DNA of 64,000 nt from Chryseobacterium sp. YIM B08800 (GCF_026163565.1 NZ_JAPDKN010000040.1:23894-87893); one strand, 5' to 3'. Shown: positions 8,244 through 17,544, numbered from the stretch's first letter. Numbers and translations: made by a program. The notes: generated by a model from the letters alone, not told the origin.

Positions 8244-10373
8244 ATGAAAAAATTCTTACTTACCCTTACTGTTATTGCAGCGTTTCAAAATGCTACGTCA
8301 CAGGAAATCACTTTAGATAAAATATATTCAGGATACTACCGTGGCAAAGGCATTGCCGGAATTGCATCTATGAAAAACGGTGAAAATTATTTGGTCATCG
8401 AGCAAGGTGGAATTGCAAAATATTCTTACAAAACATCTCAAAAAGAAGGAAATCTGGTCGATGGAAATTTTGAAAGCTATGAGTTTTCTGATGATGAGTC
8501 TAAGATTCTTTTATTAAAAGAAAGTCAGCCTATTTACAGACATTCTTTTTTAGGAGTTTATGATGTTAAAGATTTAAAATCTGGCAAAGTTTTGAGTTTA
8601 AATGACGGAAAACCAGTTCAGGAACCAAGATTTTCACCAGATGCTACCAAAATTGCTTTCATTGTTGATAACAATTTGTTTTATCAGGATTTAAATTCAG
8701 GAAAAATCACTCAGATTACAGAACACGGAGTGAAAAATAAAGTTCTGAATGGTTTGGCAGACTGGGTATATGAAGAAGAATTCGGACATGCAAGATTGTA
8801 TGAATGGACTAAAAACTCAGCAGACATTTTATTTGTAAAATTGGTGGAAACCGATGTTCCGGAAATTTACATTCCTCTTTACGGAAAATCACTTTACCCG
8901 ACCGAAATGCGTTATAAATATCCTAAAGCTGGAGAAAAAAACTCTGTTGCAACCGCTCATATTTATCATTTAGCAGACGGGAAAAAGACAAAAGTAGATC
9001 TTGATCAATTTAAAAACTATTACATTCCAAATGTTATTCAGACAGCGAATGCAGATGAAATTGTTTTAATTACTTCACAAAGAACACAAAATGCGTCTGA
9101 TGTTTTAAAAGTAAATACCAAAACCGGTGAAGCAAAAAAATTGTTTACAGAAACTGATGACAAGTGGATTGATACAGACAATGTAACTTTAGAATTCCTT
9201 GATGACAACAGTTTTCTTTGGGCTTCAGAAAGAGATGGTTTCCGTCATTTGTATTGGTTTGACAAAGATGGAAAGCTGAAAAAGCAGGTTACAAAAGGAA
9301 ATTGGGAAGTAACAGAATACTATGGTTACAATCCTAAATCTCAGGAAATTTTCGTTCAGACTACAGAAAAAGGAAGCATCAATAAAGTGGTTTCTAAAAT
9401 CAATATCCAGAATGGAAAATCGCAGTTGATTTCAAATGCAGAAGGAAATAATGACGCAAACTTCAGTAAGAATTACAATTATTTCATCGAAACTTCTTCT
9501 ACAGCAGCAAAACCTTACACTTTTGTTTTGAAAGACGGGAACGGAAAGCAGTTGAAAGAACTTCAAAATAATGATGATCAGCTTAAAAAATTACAAGCAG
9601 ATCAATTTGCAGTAAAAGAATTTATTACGATTCCGAATGCTGCAGGAGATCAGATGAACGCTTGGATCATTAAACCTAAAAACTTCGACCCAAACAAGAA
9701 ATATCCATTATTCATGTACCAATATTCTGGTCCCGGATCTCAACAAGTTTCTAATTCTTGGGACAATGGAAATGCACTTTGGTTTGAAATGTTGGCTCAA
9801 AAAGGATACATCATTGCTTGTGTAGACGGACGTGGAACTGGTTATAAAGGAGCAAAATTCAAAAAAGTAACCTATAAAAACTTAGGAAAATACGAGATTG
9901 AAGATCAAATTGTTGCAGCAAAATGGTTAGGAAATCAAAAATATATCGATAAAACAAGAATCGGAATTTTCGGATGGAGTTTTGGAGGATATATGGCAAG
10001 TTTGGCAATGACAAAAGGTGCCGATGTTTTCAAAGCAGGAATCGCCGTTGCACCAGTGACCAACTGGAGATATTATGATTCAGTTTACACCGAAAGATTT
10101 TTACTAACACCACAGGAAAATCCTGCAGGGTATGATGATAATTCGCCTACAACTTATGCTAATTTGTTGAAAGGTAAATTCTTATTGATCCACGGAACAG
10201 CCGATGACAACGTACATTTCCAAAATTCTATGGAATTCTCTGAAGCTTTAATTCAAAACAAAAAACAGTTTGAGTTTATGGCTTATCCTGATAAAAACCA
10301 CGGAATTTACGGTGGACAAACAAGACCACAATTATATCAAAAAATGACAGATTTTATTTTGGAGAATCTTTAA
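8244..10373 (+). CDS. Secreted dipeptidyl peptidase IV (S9B)
   Basis: A 709-residue serine peptidase that removes X-Pro or X-Ala dipeptides from peptide N-termini. A signal peptide (MKKFLLTLTVIAAFQNATSQ) sends it to the periplasm. The beta-propeller fills about residues 25-440 and contains the dipeptide-anchoring glutamates in DWVYEEEFG. The alpha/beta hydrolase domain follows, with the nucleophile in GWSFGGYMA, the aspartate in GTADDNVHFQNS and the histidine in DKNHGI. Length and motif order fit DPP-IV of Bacteroidetes, where it supports growth on peptides. It has its own promoter and terminator. It is functionally in line with the peptide transporters that follow. Confidence 0.93.
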   Translation: MKKFLLTLTVIAAFQNATSQEITLDKIYSGYYRGKGIAGIASMKNGENYLVIEQGGIAKYSYKTSQKEGNLVDGNFESYEFSDDESKILLLKESQPIYRHSFLGVYDVKDLKSGKVLSLNDGKPVQEPRFSPDATKIAFIVDNNLFYQDLNSGKITQITEHGVKNKVLNGLADWVYEEEFGHARLYEWTKNSADILFVKLVETDVPEIYIPLYGKSLYPTEMRYKYPKAGEKNSVATAHIYHLADGKKTKVDLDQFKNYYIPNVIQTANADEIVLITSQRTQNASDVLKVNTKTGEAKKLFTETDDKWIDTDNVTLEFLDDNSFLWASERDGFRHLYWFDKDGKLKKQVTKGNWEVTEYYGYNPKSQEIFVQTTEKGSINKVVSKINIQNGKSQLISNAEGNNDANFSKNYNYFIETSSTAAKPYTFVLKDGNGKQLKELQNNDDQLKKLQADQFAVKEFITIPNAAGDQMNAWIIKPKNFDPNKKYPLFMYQYSGPGSQQVSNSWDNGNALWFEMLAQKGYIIACVDGRGTGYKGAKFKKVTYKNLGKYEIEDQIVAAKWLGNQKYIDKTRIGIFGWSFGGYMASLAMTKGADVFKAGIAVAPVTNWRYYDSVYTERFLLTPQENPAGYDDNSPTTYANLLKGKFLLIHGTADDNVHFQNSMEFSEALIQNKKQFEFMAYPDKNHGIYGGQTRPQLYQKMTDFILENL

Positions 10374-10394
10374 GATTTTATCTGAATTAAATAT

Positions 10395-10431
10395 AAAAAA
10401 ATCCGAATCTCACCTAAGATTCGGATTTTTT
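10395..10431. terminator. Bidirectional intrinsic terminator
   Basis: A perfect 15-base inverted repeat (AAAAAATCCGAATCT and its complement) with a 6-7 base loop and T-runs on both strands, between the convergent DPP-IV and toxin genes. Confidence 0.88.
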
Positions 10432-10732
10432 ATTTTCTGTCTCTCCATTGTTCTGGATTTCTGGAAGTGTGAAAAACAGAATATATTTCAATTAAATTCT
10501 TCTCTTTGTTATAGAAATAATGAATGCCAAAGGGAAATTTCTTGAGAAAAACGATTCTATTATTATCATATTTAAGTTCACAAGCTAAAGGGTTTTCTTT
10601 TATAAAATTAATTTTAGAACGAAAGTCTTTAAGAAAATTAGCCCAGAGTTTTTTATCAATTTTTCTGTACCAATCATTGATTTCTTTTAAATCATTTTTT
10701 ACAAAATGGCTGTATATTAATTTAGTCACCAC
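10430..10732 (-). CDS. RelE/ParE superfamily toxin
   Basis: A 100-residue protein of the RelE/ParE fold: the helical N-terminus FVKNDLKEINDWYRKIDKKLW is followed by basic strands ending in FPFGIHYFYNKEKNLIEIYSVFHTSRNP, where the closing FHTSRNP is typical of the family's C-terminal strand and catalytic end. RelE members cut mRNA on the ribosome and ParE members poison gyrase; the sequence does not decide between them. It is encoded immediately downstream of, and overlapping by 11 bases with, an 81-residue partner, the usual order antitoxin then toxin. Its stop lies at the edge of the shared terminator. Confidence 0.85.
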   Translation of the reverse strand: MVTKLIYSHFVKNDLKEINDWYRKIDKKLWANFLKDFRSKINFIKENPLACELKYDNNRIVFLKKFPFGIHYFYNKEKNLIEIYSVFHTSRNPEQWRDRK

Positions 10733-10967
10733 TTTCTAAGTCATTTAGATAATCATTCATTTCAGACTCAGAAACAAAACTTTCAGGATGATTTTGTGAA
10801 TACCTCACTCTTTTTCTCACTTCATCTTTTTGCCATTCAGGAACTTCATATTGTTTTTCCTTAAAATATTTATACTTCAGAAAATCAATAAAATCATTTA
10901 CTTCATACAGAAACTCTTTCGGTAAGGTTTCCAAATTACTTTCAATATCTTTTATAGTGGTTTCCAT
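10722..10967 (-). CDS. Antitoxin partner of the RelE/ParE toxin
   Basis: An 81-residue acidic protein. The N-terminal part (METTIKDIESNLETLPKEF then LYEVNDFIDFLKYKYF) resembles DUF2281-type antitoxins that form a helical dimer, and the C-terminal part (ESEMNDYLNDLESGD) is the acidic, flexible tail expected to wrap the toxin. It overlaps the toxin gene by 11 bases. No separate ribbon-helix-helix or HTH motif is evident, so autoregulation cannot be shown from the sequence. Its call rests mainly on position and charge. Confidence 0.75.
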   Translation of the reverse strand: METTIKDIESNLETLPKEFLYEVNDFIDFLKYKYFKEKQYEVPEWQKDEVRKRVRYSQNHPESFVSESEMNDYLNDLESGD

Positions 10968-11024
10968 TTTCTATCTTTTATTTTACTCAAAGTTAATAAA
11001 ATTCAAATATTGTTTTTAAAATTT

Positions 11025-11032
11025 TATATTTG
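11025..11032 (+). promoter_or_regulatory. -7 promoter element of the first POT gene
   Basis: TATATTTG, exact TAnnTTTG match, 22 bases before the ATG at 11055. This places the start of transcription inside the longer open frame that begins with a TTG at 11010 and supports the inner ATG as the real start. Confidence 0.5.
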
Positions 11033-11054
11033 TGAAATTGTAAAAATCTTATAC

Positions 11055-12722
11055 ATGAAAACCAAACATCCTAAAGGACTTCCCTATCTATTTTTCACAG
11101 AAATGTGGGAGCGTTTCGGCTATTATTTAATCCTCGGAATTTTTGTGCTGTACATGATCGACAGCGAAAAAGGCGGATTGGCTTTTGACGATAAAAGCGC
11201 TGATGATATTTTCGGAACTTTTATCGCACTGACTTATTTAACGCCATTTTTGGGTGGATTTTTAGCCGACAGAGTTTTAGGATACATCAAAGCAATCTAC
11301 ATTGGCGGATTCTTGATGGGACTGGGTTATCTCGGAATTGGTTTTTTTAAAGAACTCCCTCTATTTTATGCTTCATTAGCTTTAATTATCATCGGAAACG
11401 GATTTTTTAAACCAAGTATTTCTACATTGTTAGGAAATTTATACAACGAAGAACCTTACAAAGCCAATAAAGATGCAGGATACAATATTTTCTATATGGG
11501 AATCAACATTGGTGCTTTTGTCTGTAATATTATTGCTGCTTTCATGCGTAACAAATACGGATGGGGACCAGCTTTCATGACCGCCGGAGTAGGAATGTTT
11601 GTAGGACTTTTGGTTTTCACCATCGGAAGACAGCATATTCTTCAGGCAAATGTTTTGAAACCTGCACAAGAAGGAGATACTAAAATTTCTGATGTTTTGG
11701 TGAAAGTATTTTTACCTGCAGTAATTTTCGGATTGATTGGTTGGTTTTTACCTGGCTATATTTTTGGAAGCAATATTTTCGGAAGCAACAGTACAGACGC
11801 ATTTATTTTTGCGTGTATTCCTGTGATTTATTTTTACGTCATGCTTTATGTAAAAGCAAATGCAGAAGACAAAAAACCAATTGGTGCATTATTGGCAATT
11901 TTTGCGGTAAGCTTAATGTTTTGGGCTGTTTTCAAGCAAAACGGAACCGCTTTGACTCGTTGGGCAAATTTTTACACAGAAAGAACCGTTCCTGCAGCTA
12001 TAGAAAAACCTTTAGAATCAATTTTCTTAGTTGACAAAAAAGACTATCTTGACAAAGAAGTTTCTGTGTATGACGACCAATATCAGGTAAAAAAAGACAA
12101 AGACGGCAAAGCTTTAAAGGAGCAAGGAAAAGATATTTATTTCAGAAATATTTCTGAAGCAGACAAGGCAAAACTGGAAGCCAATCCTTCACAAACAGTA
12201 AATCTTTACAATACAGAATTGTTCCAGTCGATTAATCCGGGTTGGGTAATTCTATTGACTCCTGTTGTCGTTGCATTCTTCATGATGCTTCGCAGAAAAG
12301 GAAAAGAACCGAGTACTCCTTCAAAAATTGTTTTAGGATTATTTATCTCCGCACTATCATGTTTGGTAATGGTTGGAGCTGTTTATGCCGGACAAAACGG
12401 TTTAGTAAAAGTATCTGCTTTATGGTTGGTTGCAGCTTATGGAGTAATTACAGTCGGAGAACTTTGTCTTTCGCCGATGGGATTATCTTTGGTTTCAAAA
12501 CTTTCGCCACCAAGATTAACAGCTTTGATGATGGGTGGATTTTTCCTTTCAACATCAATCGGAAACAAACTTTCTGGGGTTTTAGCGAGCTTCTGGTACG
12601 ACTATGACAATAAAGCTAATTTCTTCATTGTAAATTTCGGATTATTGCTTTTAGCTACTTTACTGGGACTTTCAATATTAAAAAGACTTAATAAAATCAT
12701 GAAAGAAAAGGGTGTAAATTAA
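11055..12722 (+). CDS. POT-family proton-coupled peptide transporter (first of three)
   Basis: About 555 residues, an MFS protein of the POT/PTR family importing di- or tripeptides with protons across the inner membrane. The first helix carries the family signature TEMWERFGYY with the ExxER motif, then FLGGFLADRVLGYIKAI and FFKPSISTLLG, and the C-terminal half has GELCLSPMGLSLVSKLSP. A hydrophilic stretch of roughly 90 residues (about 310-400) between helices is longer than in the two paralogues. The ATG at 11055 aligns with the starts of the other POT genes. It is likely a monocistronic unit with terminator at 12745. It fits with the secreted DPP-IV upstream. Confidence 0.92.
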   Translation: MKTKHPKGLPYLFFTEMWERFGYYLILGIFVLYMIDSEKGGLAFDDKSADDIFGTFIALTYLTPFLGGFLADRVLGYIKAIYIGGFLMGLGYLGIGFFKELPLFYASLALIIIGNGFFKPSISTLLGNLYNEEPYKANKDAGYNIFYMGINIGAFVCNIIAAFMRNKYGWGPAFMTAGVGMFVGLLVFTIGRQHILQANVLKPAQEGDTKISDVLVKVFLPAVIFGLIGWFLPGYIFGSNIFGSNSTDAFIFACIPVIYFYVMLYVKANAEDKKPIGALLAIFAVSLMFWAVFKQNGTALTRWANFYTERTVPAAIEKPLESIFLVDKKDYLDKEVSVYDDQYQVKKDKDGKALKEQGKDIYFRNISEADKAKLEANPSQTVNLYNTELFQSINPGWVILLTPVVVAFFMMLRRKGKEPSTPSKIVLGLFISALSCLVMVGAVYAGQNGLVKVSALWLVAAYGVITVGELCLSPMGLSLVSKLSPPRLTALMMGGFFLSTSIGNKLSGVLASFWYDYDNKANFFIVNFGLLLLATLLGLSILKRLNKIMKEKGVN

Positions 12723-12744
12723 TCCCCCGAAATAAGAAATAAAT

Positions 12745-12770
12745 AGCCGTAGACGATTCTGCGGCTTTTT
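12745..12770 (+). terminator. Intrinsic terminator after first POT gene
   Basis: A 9-base stem (AGCCGTAGA and TCTGCGGCT, one G-U pair) followed by a T-run. Confidence 0.75.
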
Positions 12771-12794
12771 TATTTTAAAAATAGAATTAAAACC

Positions 12795-12824
12795 TTGCCA
12801 AAAACCCAAAAAAAACTATATTTG
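12795..12824 (+). promoter_or_regulatory. Promoter of the second POT gene
   Basis: TTG at 12795-12797, 19 bases, then TATATTTG at 12817-12824: the full Bacteroidetes -33/-7 arrangement, ending 30 bases before the ATG at 12855. Confidence 0.7.
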
Positions 12825-12854
12825 TGGGTCTTAACAGAAATTTAACAATCAAAT

Positions 12855-14249
12855 ATGGATACAGTACAGAAGAAAGGACATCCTAAAGGTTTGTACCTTT
12901 TGTTCTTCACCGAGATGTGGGAGCGTTTTTCTTATTACGGAATGCGTGCAATTTTGATCCTTTATTTAACTAAGAAATTAATTGAAGGAGGATTAGGAAT
13001 GGATGAGCAGAATGCAACCTTATTATATGGTTACTTCACCGGTCTTGTTTATTTTACACCGCTTATCGGAGGTTGGCTTGCCGATAAATTTTTAGGAAAA
13101 CGTTTGGCAATTACAATCGGTGGTATCACCATGATGATTGGACAGTTTGTATTATTCGGAATGAATACCACAACCGGACTTTACATCGGTTTAGCCTTAC
13201 TAATCATCGGAAATGGTTTCTTTAAACCTAATATTTCTACTTTAGTGGGTGGTTTATATGCAGATGGCGACGACAGAAGAGATTCTGCATTCTCTATTTT
13301 CTACATGGGAATCAACTTAGGAGCTTTAATTGCGCCTTTCATTATCGGATATTTTACAGATAACCTTTTTGCAACAACCAATGCAGACGGTTCTATTGCT
13401 TATGGATATAGATACGGTTTCCTTACAGCGGGAATCGGAATGTTTTTAGGTCAGGTTGTATTTAATATTTTTGCTCAAAAATATTTGGGAGATTTGGGTA
13501 GAAAACCTGTAAAAACAACAGGAACTGAAGATAAAGTAACTACTGAAGGACAATCTATCAACCCAGTAACAGGAAAAGCTTTAACTAAACCTGAAGAAGG
13601 ACAAAGAATTACAGTAATCTTTATTTTATTCTTATTTGCGGTATTCTTTTGGGCTGGTTTCGAACAGGCAGGATCTTCTCTATCTTTATATACAGATAAA
13701 TTTATCAATAGAAATGTTTTCGGATTTGAAATTCCAACATCTTGGTTTCAGTCGGTTAACCCTATTTTCATTGTAACATTAGCGCCATTATTTGCAATAT
13801 TCTGGAGTTCTAAATTGGGTAAAAAACTTTCTACTCCTGTAAAAATGGGTGTTGGTATGATTATCTTAGGTCTTGGTTTCTGGTTTATGCTTGGAGCTGT
13901 TGCAGAACGTAATGCAAACGGAGACATTGCTGATATTGCAAACAAAGCAGGAATTATGTGGTTGATTATGACTTATTTACTACACACTATTGGTGAACTT
14001 TGTCTTTCGCCGGTAGGTTTATCAGTTGTTACAAAATTATCTCCACCAAAATTAGCTTCAATCTTGATGGCAGTTTGGATGTTGGCTTCATCAATCGCTA
14101 ACTTCATCGGAGGATTCTTAGCTTCAATTGTAGAAACTTTGGGAGCAGGGCAAGTATTTACATACATTTCAGGATTTGTTATTGCTTGTGGATTATTGCT
14201 TCTTTTACTAAGCAAATTCATCAGCAAAATGATGCATGGCGTAAAATAA
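12855..14249 (+). CDS. POT-family proton-coupled peptide transporter (second)
   Basis: A 464-residue POT transporter with HPKGLYLLFFTEMWERFSYYGMR-type first helix (key ExxER), LIGGWLADKFLGKR, FFKPNISTLVGGLY and the late GELCLSPVGLSVVTKLSP signature. About 14 membrane helices are expected. It lacks the long middle insertion of the upstream paralogue and is the most canonical of the three in length. The three copies in a short interval (11.0-16.9 kb) are divergent enough to be old duplications, presumably with different peptide preferences. It has its own promoter at 12795 and a strong terminator. Confidence 0.93.
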   Translation: MDTVQKKGHPKGLYLLFFTEMWERFSYYGMRAILILYLTKKLIEGGLGMDEQNATLLYGYFTGLVYFTPLIGGWLADKFLGKRLAITIGGITMMIGQFVLFGMNTTTGLYIGLALLIIGNGFFKPNISTLVGGLYADGDDRRDSAFSIFYMGINLGALIAPFIIGYFTDNLFATTNADGSIAYGYRYGFLTAGIGMFLGQVVFNIFAQKYLGDLGRKPVKTTGTEDKVTTEGQSINPVTGKALTKPEEGQRITVIFILFLFAVFFWAGFEQAGSSLSLYTDKFINRNVFGFEIPTSWFQSVNPIFIVTLAPLFAIFWSSKLGKKLSTPVKMGVGMIILGLGFWFMLGAVAERNANGDIADIANKAGIMWLIMTYLLHTIGELCLSPVGLSVVTKLSPPKLASILMAVWMLASSIANFIGGFLASIVETLGAGQVFTYISGFVIACGLLLLLLSKFISKMMHGVK

Positions 14250-14272
14250 AAAGTATTTTCAAAATAATAATT

Positions 14273-14304
14273 AAAACCTCTGATTTTTTCAGAGGTTTTT
14301 TTTT
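14273..14304 (+). terminator. Intrinsic terminator after second POT gene
   Basis: Perfect 11-base inverted repeat (AAAACCTCTGA and complement) around a T-rich loop, followed by nine or so T. Confidence 0.85.
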
Positions 14305-14315
14305 ACATTCGTAAG

Positions 14316-15311
14316 ATGGAAGTTTCTGAAGATTCTTTGTTTCAATCCATAAAGGAAATTATTAATCAATCGCGCGAAAAAGTTTTTCGTATTGCGAATT
14401 CTACTCTATTATTAACTTACTGGCAAATCGGACAATTAATTGTTGAAGACGAACAAAAAGGAAAAGAAAGAGCGGAATATGGAAAATATACTTTAAAAAA
14501 CCTTTCAAAAAAACTCACTTTAGAATTTGGGAAGGGATTTGATTATACAAATCTTTCCAATATGAGAAAGTTTTATCAGGCTTTCCCAATTGTTGACGCA
14601 TTGCGTCAACAATTGAGCTGGACACATTATAGATTGTTAATAAGGTTAGATAATTCAGATAAAATGAATTATTATATTAATGAATCAATCCAAAATAACT
14701 GGAACTATCGGGATTTAAAAAGACAAATCAATTCTCTTGCTTACGAAAGAGTTTTACAGCATAAAAAATCCTCACACGAAACCATTCATAGTGTTTTAAA
14801 AGATCCTTATATTTTTGAGTTTTTAGGGATAAAATCTGACGAAAAAATTTCAGAAAAAGAAATTGAAACCAGAATTATCGACCATATTCAAAAATTTCTT
14901 TTAGAATTTGGGAAAGGTTTCGCTTTTGTAGCAAGACAACAACATATCTGCACAGACACTTCAGATTTTTACATAGATTTAGTTTTCTATAATTACATTC
15001 TGAAATGCTTCGTTATTATTGATTTAAAAACAGGAGAACTTTCACATCAAGACATTGGTCAAATCGATATGTACGTAAGAATGTATGATGATCTTAAACG
15101 AGGCGAAGACGACAATCCAACTATCGGAATTCTTTTATGTTCCGAAAAAGACGAAACTATTGTAAAATATTCTGTTTTAAATGACAAAAACAATCTATTT
15201 GCAAGCAAATATTTATTGTACCTTCCGAAAGAAGAAGAATTAAAACAAATTATTGATCAAGACAGAATTCGTTTTGAGCTTGATGAGGAAGACAAAAAAC
15301 AACAATCTTAA
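14316..15311 (+). CDS. DUF1016 / YhcG-type PD-(D/E)XK nuclease
   Basis: A 331-residue protein of the DUF1016 (YhcG) group. The N-terminal domain (about 1-150) has TYWQIGQLIVEDEQKG and NLSNMRKFYQAFP, then LSWTHYRLLIRL. The C-terminal nuclease domain has DFYIDLVFYNYILKCFVIID and LKTGEL, i.e. the D-x(n)-D-L-K arrangement of PD-(D/E)XK enzymes, followed by IGQIDMYVRMYDD. The family is found near restriction, mobile and defence genes, and its substrate is not settled. It interrupts the row of POT transporters, which suggests insertion. A 29-base near-perfect palindrome lies inside the coding sequence at 14587-14615. Confidence 0.88.
   Translation: MEVSEDSLFQSIKEIINQSREKVFRIANSTLLLTYWQIGQLIVEDEQKGKERAEYGKYTLKNLSKKLTLEFGKGFDYTNLSNMRKFYQAFPIVDALRQQLSWTHYRLLIRLDNSDKMNYYINESIQNNWNYRDLKRQINSLAYERVLQHKKSSHETIHSVLKDPYIFEFLGIKSDEKISEKEIETRIIDHIQKFLLEFGKGFAFVARQQHICTDTSDFYIDLVFYNYILKCFVIIDLKTGELSHQDIGQIDMYVRMYDDLKRGEDDNPTIGILLCSEKDETIVKYSVLNDKNNLFASKYLLYLPKEEELKQIIDQDRIRFELDEEDKKQQS
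14587..14615. repeat. 29-base palindrome inside the DUF1016 gene
   Basis: CAATTGTTGACGCA, one central T, then the exact reverse complement TGCGTCAACAATTG. It encodes part of the family-conserved segment VDALRQQLSW, so it is in frame and expressed as protein. A 14-base perfect stem would form in the mRNA or in single-stranded DNA. Confidence 0.9.
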
Positions 15312-15348
15312 TCGATTTCAAAATTATATACTCTAATTACTTTCTATT

Positions 15349-16860
15349 ATGAACTTAACGCTCGACGAGATACAAAATTTCAAAGGAAAATATCCAAAGC
15401 AAATATGGTCACTCTTTTTTTCCGAAATGTGGGAACGCTTCTGCTTTTACGGAATGCGTGGAATGTTGGTTTTCTTTATGATTTCACAACTTAATTTCCA
15501 TGAAAAAGAAGCCAATCTTCAATATGGAGCAACACAGGCTTTCGTTTATGCTTTCACTTTCGTGGGTGGGCTTTTCGCAGATAAAATATTAGGATTCAGA
15601 AAATCTCTTTTTTGGGGCGGGCTTTTAATGATTATCGGAAGTTTAATTTTAGCTACAGATCCCCATAAATTTTTCTTTTTAGGAATTGCATTTACCGTTG
15701 TGGGAACAGGTTTTTTTAAACCAAATATTTCTTCAATGGTTGGTCAGCTTTACAAACCAAATGACTCGAGAGCTGATGCAGGATTTTCGCTTTTTTATGC
15801 AGGAATTAACTTAGGAGCTTTACTTGGTGGATATTTATGTATTGCCATCGGAAAAGGAGAATTACTTTCCCATTTAATACCAGAAGGTTTGCATTGGAAT
15901 GTTGCTTTCGGATTAGCTGCAATTGTAATGGTGATCAGTTTAATCAATTTCATATTTACCCAGAGAAGTTTAGGAACAATAGGTCTTCAGCCAGGACATC
16001 CTGATCATGAAGCAAAATCAGCTCCAATGCCCAAATGGAAAGAATATGGAGTGTATATTTTATCATTGATATTCATTCCAATCATTATGACCATGGTTTC
16101 CGTTCCGGAATACACCGATTATTTTATGTGGACAGTGGGACCTTTAACGTTAATTTATCTATTTTTTGAAATGAGCAAAGTAACAGCTACCGAAAGAAAA
16201 AAACTTTTCGCGGCCTTAATTTTCATTCTGTTTTCAATTTTATTCTGGGGGATCTACGAGCAAAGTGGAGGTTCATTAAGTATTTTTGCTGCTAAAAATT
16301 TAAATAAAGATCTATTCGGTTTAGACCCAAATGGTGTAAACAATTCCGGAGGAGCATTTTTCATTATTTTCCTTGCACCATTACTTGGGTTATTATGGAT
16401 CTGGATGAGCAAAAGAAAAATAGAGCCCAACACAATTATTAAATTCGGGTTAGGATTTGTATTTTTAGGATTAGGCTATTACGTTTTATTTGCGACCAGA
16501 TTGTTTGCGGATTTACAGGGAATTACTTCTTTAAACTTCTTTACATTAGCTTTACTAGTAATCACCTTGGGTGAATTATGCCTCTCACCTATCGGGTTAT
16601 CAATTATGACGAAACTTTCCACCAAAAATCTCCAGGGAATGATGATGGGAATGTGGTTTCTTGCTTCAGCTTATGGTCAATATGTTGCTGGAATTATTGG
16701 CGCAGGTTTAGCGGATGCAAAAGAAGGCTCAACAAACTATGACGCATTAATTACATACACAGAAGGTTACAAACAACTAGGATTATATGCCGTAATTGCC
16801 GGTGTGGTATTAATTTTGATATCTCCGTGGGTGAAAAAACTCATGCAGGAAGTCCGTTAA
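15349..16860 (+). CDS. POT-family proton-coupled peptide transporter (third)
   Basis: A 503-residue POT/PTR transporter. It has SEMWERFCFYGMRGML (ExxER motif), FVGGLFADKILGFRKS, GFFKPNISSMVGQLY and GELCLSPIGLSIMTKLS, with about 14 predicted membrane helices. Its N-terminus is slightly longer than in the second copy. It lies 37 bases after the DUF1016 gene and 20 bases before a secreted thioredoxin on the same strand, so transcription may continue from one into the next. It is the third of three paralogues here. Confidence 0.92.
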   Translation: MNLTLDEIQNFKGKYPKQIWSLFFSEMWERFCFYGMRGMLVFFMISQLNFHEKEANLQYGATQAFVYAFTFVGGLFADKILGFRKSLFWGGLLMIIGSLILATDPHKFFFLGIAFTVVGTGFFKPNISSMVGQLYKPNDSRADAGFSLFYAGINLGALLGGYLCIAIGKGELLSHLIPEGLHWNVAFGLAAIVMVISLINFIFTQRSLGTIGLQPGHPDHEAKSAPMPKWKEYGVYILSLIFIPIIMTMVSVPEYTDYFMWTVGPLTLIYLFFEMSKVTATERKKLFAALIFILFSILFWGIYEQSGGSLSIFAAKNLNKDLFGLDPNGVNNSGGAFFIIFLAPLLGLLWIWMSKRKIEPNTIIKFGLGFVFLGLGYYVLFATRLFADLQGITSLNFFTLALLVITLGELCLSPIGLSIMTKLSTKNLQGMMMGMWFLASAYGQYVAGIIGAGLADAKEGSTNYDALITYTEGYKQLGLYAVIAGVVLILISPWVKKLMQEVR

Positions 16861-16880
16861 CAATTTAAATCACAAATAAG

Positions 16881-17414
16881 ATGAAAAAAATATTTGCATT
16901 GATCTTCGTTATTCACTCTGTTTTTGCCTTTTCCCAAGTAAAATGGATGACGATTGAAGAAGCATTAAATGCACAGAAAACACAGCCTAAAAAAATCATC
17001 ATCGATTTTTATGCAGATTGGTGTGGCCCGTGTAAAATCATGGATAAAAAAACGTATGGAAATCCCATAATTTATGAGTTTTTAAATGAAAATTATTATC
17101 CCGTTAAATTTAATTCTGAAGATAAAAATACCATAGAAATCTACGGTCGAAAATTCTCTAATGAAAACACTTCTCACAAAAAAGGAAGAAATTCGCTTCA
17201 CGAATTCACGCAGTTTATGAATGTAAATGCAGTTCCAAGTACAGTTTTTCTAGATGAAAATGGAAAACCTATTACAATGTTGCAAGGCGAATTGTCTGCA
17301 AAAGAATTAGAACCTTATCTTGAGTTTATCTCGAATGATCTGTACAAAAAAGTAAAAACCAAGCAAGATTGGGAAGATTATCAGAAAAAATTCAGATCTA
17401 AAATAAAAGATTAA
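16881..17414 (+). CDS. Secreted thioredoxin-fold protein
   Basis: 177 residues with a signal peptide (MKKIFALIFVIHSVFAFSQ) and a thioredoxin domain whose active site is WCGPCK, near residues 48-53. VPSTVFLDENGKPI contains the expected cis-proline after VNA. It is probably a periplasmic thiol-disulfide reductase of the Thioredoxin_7/DUF255-like kind acting on exported proteins. It follows the third POT gene by 20 bases and precedes a terminator, so it is likely the last gene of a short transcript. Confidence 0.88.
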   Translation: MKKIFALIFVIHSVFAFSQVKWMTIEEALNAQKTQPKKIIIDFYADWCGPCKIMDKKTYGNPIIYEFLNENYYPVKFNSEDKNTIEIYGRKFSNENTSHKKGRNSLHEFTQFMNVNAVPSTVFLDENGKPITMLQGELSAKELEPYLEFISNDLYKKVKTKQDWEDYQKKFRSKIKD

Positions 17415-17434
17415 TCGTTTTAAAACATATAATT

Positions 17435-17463
17435 AAGGCTTCCGTTTTTTGGAAGTCTTTTTT
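17435..17463 (+). terminator. Intrinsic terminator after thioredoxin gene
   Basis: Nine-base stem AAGGCTTCC / GGAAGTCTT (one G-U) with a T-rich loop and a trailing T-run. Confidence 0.78.
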
Positions 17464-17544
17464 ATTTTACCGAAATTCGAGCTTTTATTTTTTCATTCAA
17501 AACACGGATAAAAAACTCGAAGCACACATCACGAAACTCGGAAA

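Noticed and set aside
8128..8244. Longer start for the gene ending at 7663
   Set aside because: It would overlap the divergent DPP-IV promoter and start; the inner ATG is more plausible.
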